Source: Wenzhouxiangella sp. (GTDB lineage Bacteria > Pseudomonadota > Gammaproteobacteria > Xanthomonadales > Wenzhouxiangellaceae). From it: 8,943 bases of DNA. Within the stretch, counting starts at the first letter, position 1, and every line of letters begins with the position of its first letter. The stretch is taken from contig JAGYMV010000025.1 in assembly GCA_018400355.1 (NCBI GenBank), positions 1 through 8,943 on the forward strand. The letters are read 5' to 3'. Shown in pieces: positions 6,767-8,943 of the stretch. The translations under genes and the position numbers were made by a program. Below the pieces are notes generated by a model, which did no database searches, was not told where the DNA came from, and saw only the letters and a list, made by a program, of their open reading frames with translations.

Positions 6767-8008
6767 TTATCCAAATATACCGTGAACAAACCACCCTGTG
6801 CGCGGGCTGTGCTCATGGAAGACCCAGACTTTTCGACCATTGGGTTCATGAGCAATCCAGTAATCTCGTTGGACAATGTGTTCTTCCCACCAACCAGTTT
6901 CAATTCTTTCTGGCCCATGTTCAAGCAACAGTTGGCTGCGATCACAGGGGGCTGGTTCATTCAGCAACCAAGTCGGTCGTGGTCGATGATCGGCGATTGA
7001 CTGAGTGGTATTTGGGGGCGTCCAAGACCATGATTTTTCGGGCTGGTGGTGGGGGTGAGGCTTTAAGCTGGCAATCGCTTGGTGTCCAAGCTTTGTCTGT
7101 AGGCAGTCCAAAAGATCTGACCATGTTTGATCTTGGTTGTGCCCGCTCAATAAATCGATCTGTGGTGGGCGATGCTCTGTGGTGCTGTGGCCTTGAACGA
7201 CCAAGGTGGTTAGGGGTTTTTTTAAGATGAGTGTGTCTAGCTTAAGCGCTATGAGCTCTTTTAAATGCGCTTGATTAAAACTGGGCTGTGCCAATCCAAT
7301 ATGGATGACAACATCGGGCAGTTGTGGATCACTTGATTGCTCATGTTTGCAGCGAATATTTAGATGAGTCAGTGCGCGGTCACGTCGAATGAGCCACTGC
7401 TCCAAATCAACCAGCGTCTTTTCAAGGTGGCTTTGTAACCTGGATGTGTGTGTGATTGGATCCATTAGATCAATGCGTTGATAGTAATCTTCTGTGGGGT
7501 GCCAATGAGCCAGTGGTGCGCTTTGTTCTCCATAGAGGCGCTCGATATAACGTTGCAGTCTTACGCCAAAACGCCGCAGACGTTGGTTGTTGGGTTGTTG
7601 TTTGAGCTCGCCGAGTGTGGCAATGCCACAACTGATGAGCGCGCATTGGGTGTTTTGGTCAACATCGAGCTGTTCAATTGGCCATTGATTTAAGCATTCA
7701 ATTAAGGAGGCTTGGTCCCAGCACCTGATTTGGTGTTGCGCCATCAATTCGGCCGCTGTCGGATTGGGGGCAATGCCCCATTGAGCCATGAGCCCCAATG
7801 GCTCAAGGTGAATCAATAAATCGGCAATCAATTGTTGCGGTGTTTGATGCAGTCGATGACTGCGTTCAATTTCTAGAATCAATGTATTGGGATTGAGCCA
7901 GTTGAGTTGATCACTATAGCCATAGGCTATGTGGGTGATGGTTTCATGCAGTAGATGATGTGCTGATTCCGCTGCGGTGCTTTTGAAATAAAGACCCAGC
8001 CACATCAT
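6767..8008 (-). CDS. imuB: ImuB-like Y-family polymerase homologue, unusually short
   Basis: ImuB is a catalytically inactive Y-family polymerase relative that links the translesion polymerase DnaE2 to the beta clamp during SOS mutagenesis. This 413-residue version keeps the palm-derived block NTLILEIERSHRLH (41-54) and GIAPNPTAAELMA (78-90), a thumb/helix-hairpin-like part (110-160), the little-finger region (about 170-270), a clamp-motif candidate QIDLL (283-287) and the diagnostic ImuB C-terminus (ERIETGWWEEHIVQRDYWIA at 367-386, then VWVFHEH and TGWFVHGIFG). Typical ImuB is, from memory, about 470-520 residues; here about 60 residues between the opening MMWLGLYF and the LEIERS block appear missing. 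ATG 8008 overlaps the imuA stop as ATGA, implying translational coupling; ATG 8005 directly follows and is equally possible. Codons are more A+T-rich than in the permease. Confidence 0.88.
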   Translation of the reverse strand: MMWLGLYFKSTAAESAHHLLHETITHIAYGYSDQLNWLNPNTLILEIERSHRLHQTPQQLIADLLIHLEPLGLMAQWGIAPNPTAAELMAQHQIRCWDQASLIECLNQWPIEQLDVDQNTQCALISCGIATLGELKQQPNNQRLRRFGVRLQRYIERLYGEQSAPLAHWHPTEDYYQRIDLMDPITHTSRLQSHLEKTLVDLEQWLIRRDRALTHLNIRCKHEQSSDPQLPDVVIHIGLAQPSFNQAHLKELIALKLDTLILKKPLTTLVVQGHSTTEHRPPQIDLLSGHNQDQTWSDLLDCLQTKLGHQAIASLKPHPHHQPEKSWSWTPPNTTQSIADHRPRPTWLLNEPAPCDRSQLLLEHGPERIETGWWEEHIVQRDYWIAHEPNGRKVWVFHEHSPRTGWFVHGIFG

Positions 8009-8628
8009 GGTGAGTCAGGTGAGCTCAGTGCAATGGAATGATCGTCTTTGTTGAGCCGCTTTGTGTTGGGTGCATACAGCAGGGTGATTTTTGGGCCAGG
8101 CTCTATTTTGAGCCGAATGGCGTATCGCCCCATCACTGGGTGGCGGGTGTGGCCATGAATTAGAAACACAGGCGCAGGCCCTTGTTCTCCAGCCAGTTGT
8201 AGTCGACGAATGGCAACAGCGCTCATTTCTTTGGCTTTGGGCCAGATCACCAGAGTGCCACATAAGCCACTTTTGAGCGCTTTTTCAGCCGCCCACAGTG
8301 TATTTTTTTGTGACCGAATGACAACCAAGTGAGTGAGGTCAACTCCTGCCTGAATCAAAGCTTGAGGGCAGGGTATGAGCGGTGGTGAGATCAGAATCAC
8401 GGGTTTGGCGTGTTGGGTTTGTTGGGCCAGCATGGGCAGAAGGATTTGCAGCTCACCGCTGCCCATTGGGGTGGGGAGAAATTCAATCAACTGGCTGCAA
8501 GGCCATCCATGGGTAGGCAGCCATTGATCTAGTTCGGTTTTTCCTGTTGAGATCACCGCATGCGCTGGACGCTGGGTGCCCAGCCAGATGTCTCTGCGTT
8601 GTGTTAATAGTTGATCTAAAGCTTCCAC
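8005..8628 (-). CDS. imuA: ImuA-like SOS mutagenesis protein
   Basis: This 207-residue protein is ImuA-like, a RecA/SulA-related partner of ImuB and DnaE2 in the bacterial mutasome. The N-terminus has the family pattern of a tryptophan (W15), then TGKTELDQWLPTHGWP (28-43) and LIEFLPTPMGSGELQILLPML (47-67, with the conserved GxGEL turn). PVILISPPLIPCPQAL (76-91) and LWAAEKALKSGLCGTLVIWP (111-130) follow, then a basic tail with KRL. It is slightly short for the family (about 220-260 residues from memory) and no classical Walker A motif is visible. The start is GTG 8628-8626; upstream there is only a weak GTGG, so the start rests on agreement with the expected N-terminus. A LexA-type box lies 33 bp upstream, and imuB overlaps its stop codon by 4 bp. 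Confidence 0.88.
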   Translation of the reverse strand: MEALDQLLTQRRDIWLGTQRPAHAVISTGKTELDQWLPTHGWPCSQLIEFLPTPMGSGELQILLPMLAQQTQHAKPVILISPPLIPCPQALIQAGVDLTHLVVIRSQKNTLWAAEKALKSGLCGTLVIWPKAKEMSAVAIRRLQLAGEQGPAPVFLIHGHTRHPVMGRYAIRLKIEPGPKITLLYAPNTKRLNKDDHSIALSSPDSP

Positions 8629-8643
8629 AAACCACGCACTCGA

Positions 8644-8700
8644 TGCGATTGCCTACAAGAACTATATATTAATACAGTTATTGGCATAGGCGCAATCGCA
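8644..8700. repeat. 12-bp imperfect inverted repeat flanking the SOS box
   Basis: TGCGATTGCCTA (8644-8655) is the inverse complement of TAGGCGCAATCGCA (8687-8700) apart from two extra bases in the right arm. The 31-base interval holds the SOS box almost exactly at its centre. No T-tract follows on either strand, so a terminator is unlikely; an extra regulator site or a DNA cruciform is possible. Confidence 0.55.
8662..8677 (-). promoter_or_regulatory. LexA-binding SOS box of imuA-imuB
   Basis: Read on the minus strand the 16-mer is CTGTATTAATATATAG, one mismatch from the CTGT-N8-ACAG consensus of Beta/Gammaproteobacteria. With two flanking bases on each side, 15 of 20 positions agree with the E. 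coli consensus. It lies 33 bp upstream of the imuA GTG and overlaps A+T-rich sequence able to serve as a -10 element (TAATAT or TATAGT on the minus strand), as expected for a LexA-repressed promoter. Confidence 0.8.
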
Positions 8701-8765
8701 GCCTGCGGATTTGATGTGAAGCACACCGGCTCAAGTTGGTTTAAACTAATGCACCAGCTAGATGT

Positions 8766-8857
8766 GGAGAGATGCCGGAGTGGTCGAACGGGCTCGCCTG
8801 GAAAGTGAGTGTGCGGTTTATCCCGTACCGAGGGTTCGAATCCCTCTCTCTCCGCCA
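8766..8857 (+). tRNA. tRNA-Ser (anticodon GGA)
   Basis: All elements of a class II tRNA are visible. The acceptor stem is GGAGAGA (8766-8772) with TCTCTCC (8847-8853), discriminator G8854 and an encoded CCA (8855-8857). The anticodon stem CTCGC/GTGAG encloses CTGGAAA with anticodon GGA at 8800-8802, which reads UCC and UCU serine codons. The long variable arm typical of serine tRNAs pairs GTGCGG (8811-8816) with CCGTAC (8823-8828). The T arm is GAGGG-TTCGAAT-CCCTC (8830-8846). No sharp promoter is seen; TAAACT at 8742-8747 is a weak -10 candidate. Confidence 0.97.
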
Positions 8858-8859
8858 CT

Positions 8860-8943
8860 TTAACTCGGCTGTGTGTAGTCCAAATTGGTCCAGTGCCACA
8901 GTCTCTGGCAAAAGTCTTGGTTTGAAAGGGGTGGAATGCCTCG
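8860..8943 (-). CDS. Possible C-terminal end of an unknown gene entering from the right edge
   Basis: From the window edge the minus strand is open for 27 codons and stops at TAA (8862-8860), just beyond the tRNA 3' end. The peptide is rich in aromatic and polar residues (DFCQRLWHWTNLDYTQPS at its end), which looks more like protein than like a random frame, but it is too short to identify. The stretch could also simply be intergenic; the opposite strand is open here too in one frame. Confidence 0.25.
   Translation of the reverse strand, partial: RGIPPLSNQDFCQRLWHWTNLDYTQPS

Noticed and set aside
6738..6794. N-terminal extension of the permease to ATG 6794
   Set aside because: It overlaps imuB, adds residues unlike a transporter N-terminus, and lacks the AAGGGG site found before ATG 6737.
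6655..7230. Plus-strand 191-codon frame
   Set aside because: It runs antisense across the permease start and the imuB 3' end, both clearly coding, and shows no family features.
8616..8858. Minus-strand 80-codon frame containing AEREGFEPSVR
   Set aside because: It is antisense to tRNA-Ser. The EGFEPSVR-type peptide is a well-known spurious translation of tRNA-Ser genes.
8894..8910. Stem-loop TGCCA-N7-TGGCA after the tRNA as a terminator
   Set aside because: The stem has only 5 bp, and AAAAGTC follows it rather than a T-tract, so the plus strand has no intrinsic-terminator signature.
8858..8943. Integrated mobile element next to the tRNA-Ser 3' end
   Set aside because: The tRNA 3' half is a common integration site, but no repeat of its end and no integrase is seen in the 86 bases available.

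Overview
The window comes from a proteobacterial chromosome of moderate G+C. Clues are a Marinobacter-type fatty acyl-CoA reductase, an ImuA/ImuB SOS-mutagenesis pair with a LexA-type box, an SLC13-type permease carrying RCK_C domains, and a conserved hypothetical protein of a type I associate with Beta/Gammaproteobacteria. A betaproteobacterium (Burkholderiales) seems slightly more likely than a gammaproteobacterium, but the sequence alone does not settle it. No insertion sequence, CRISPR array or phage gene is visible.

Region 1 (1-2888) looks like a fatty acyl-CoA metabolism locus. On the minus strand an acyl-CoA-binding protein (ACBP) gene is followed after 20 bp by a TetR-family regulator that runs off the left edge. 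Diverging from ACBP across a 175-bp region rich in inverted repeats is a 663-residue two-domain fatty acyl-CoA reductase that should convert acyl-CoA to fatty alcohol, the precursor of wax esters. It ends in a clear intrinsic terminator. A plausible circuit is that ACBP buffers or delivers acyl-CoA, the reductase consumes it, and the TetR protein senses acyl-CoA and controls both arms.

Region 2 (2880-4932) holds a patatin-like phospholipase (minus strand, convergent with the reductase) and, diverging from it, a conserved hypothetical helical protein carrying an FFLDELYGGRD motif. The hypothetical gene and the next gene are convergent and share the bases TTAA for their two stop codons.

Region 3 (4929-8680, minus strand) reads in transcription order: LexA-type SOS box, imuA (GTG start), imuB (ATGA overlap), then after about 29 bp an SLC13-type permease with two cytoplasmic RCK_C domains. 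ImuB is unusually short, apparently lacking part of the N-terminal palm/finger region, but keeps a beta-clamp-like motif and the ImuB C-terminus. The polymerase gene dnaE2, often the third member of this cassette, is not next to imuB; the permease takes that position.

Region 4 (8681-8943) contains tRNA-Ser(GGA) with an encoded CCA end, and a short open minus-strand frame that may be the tail of a gene entering from the right edge. The SOS box is nested inside a larger 12-bp imperfect inverted repeat.
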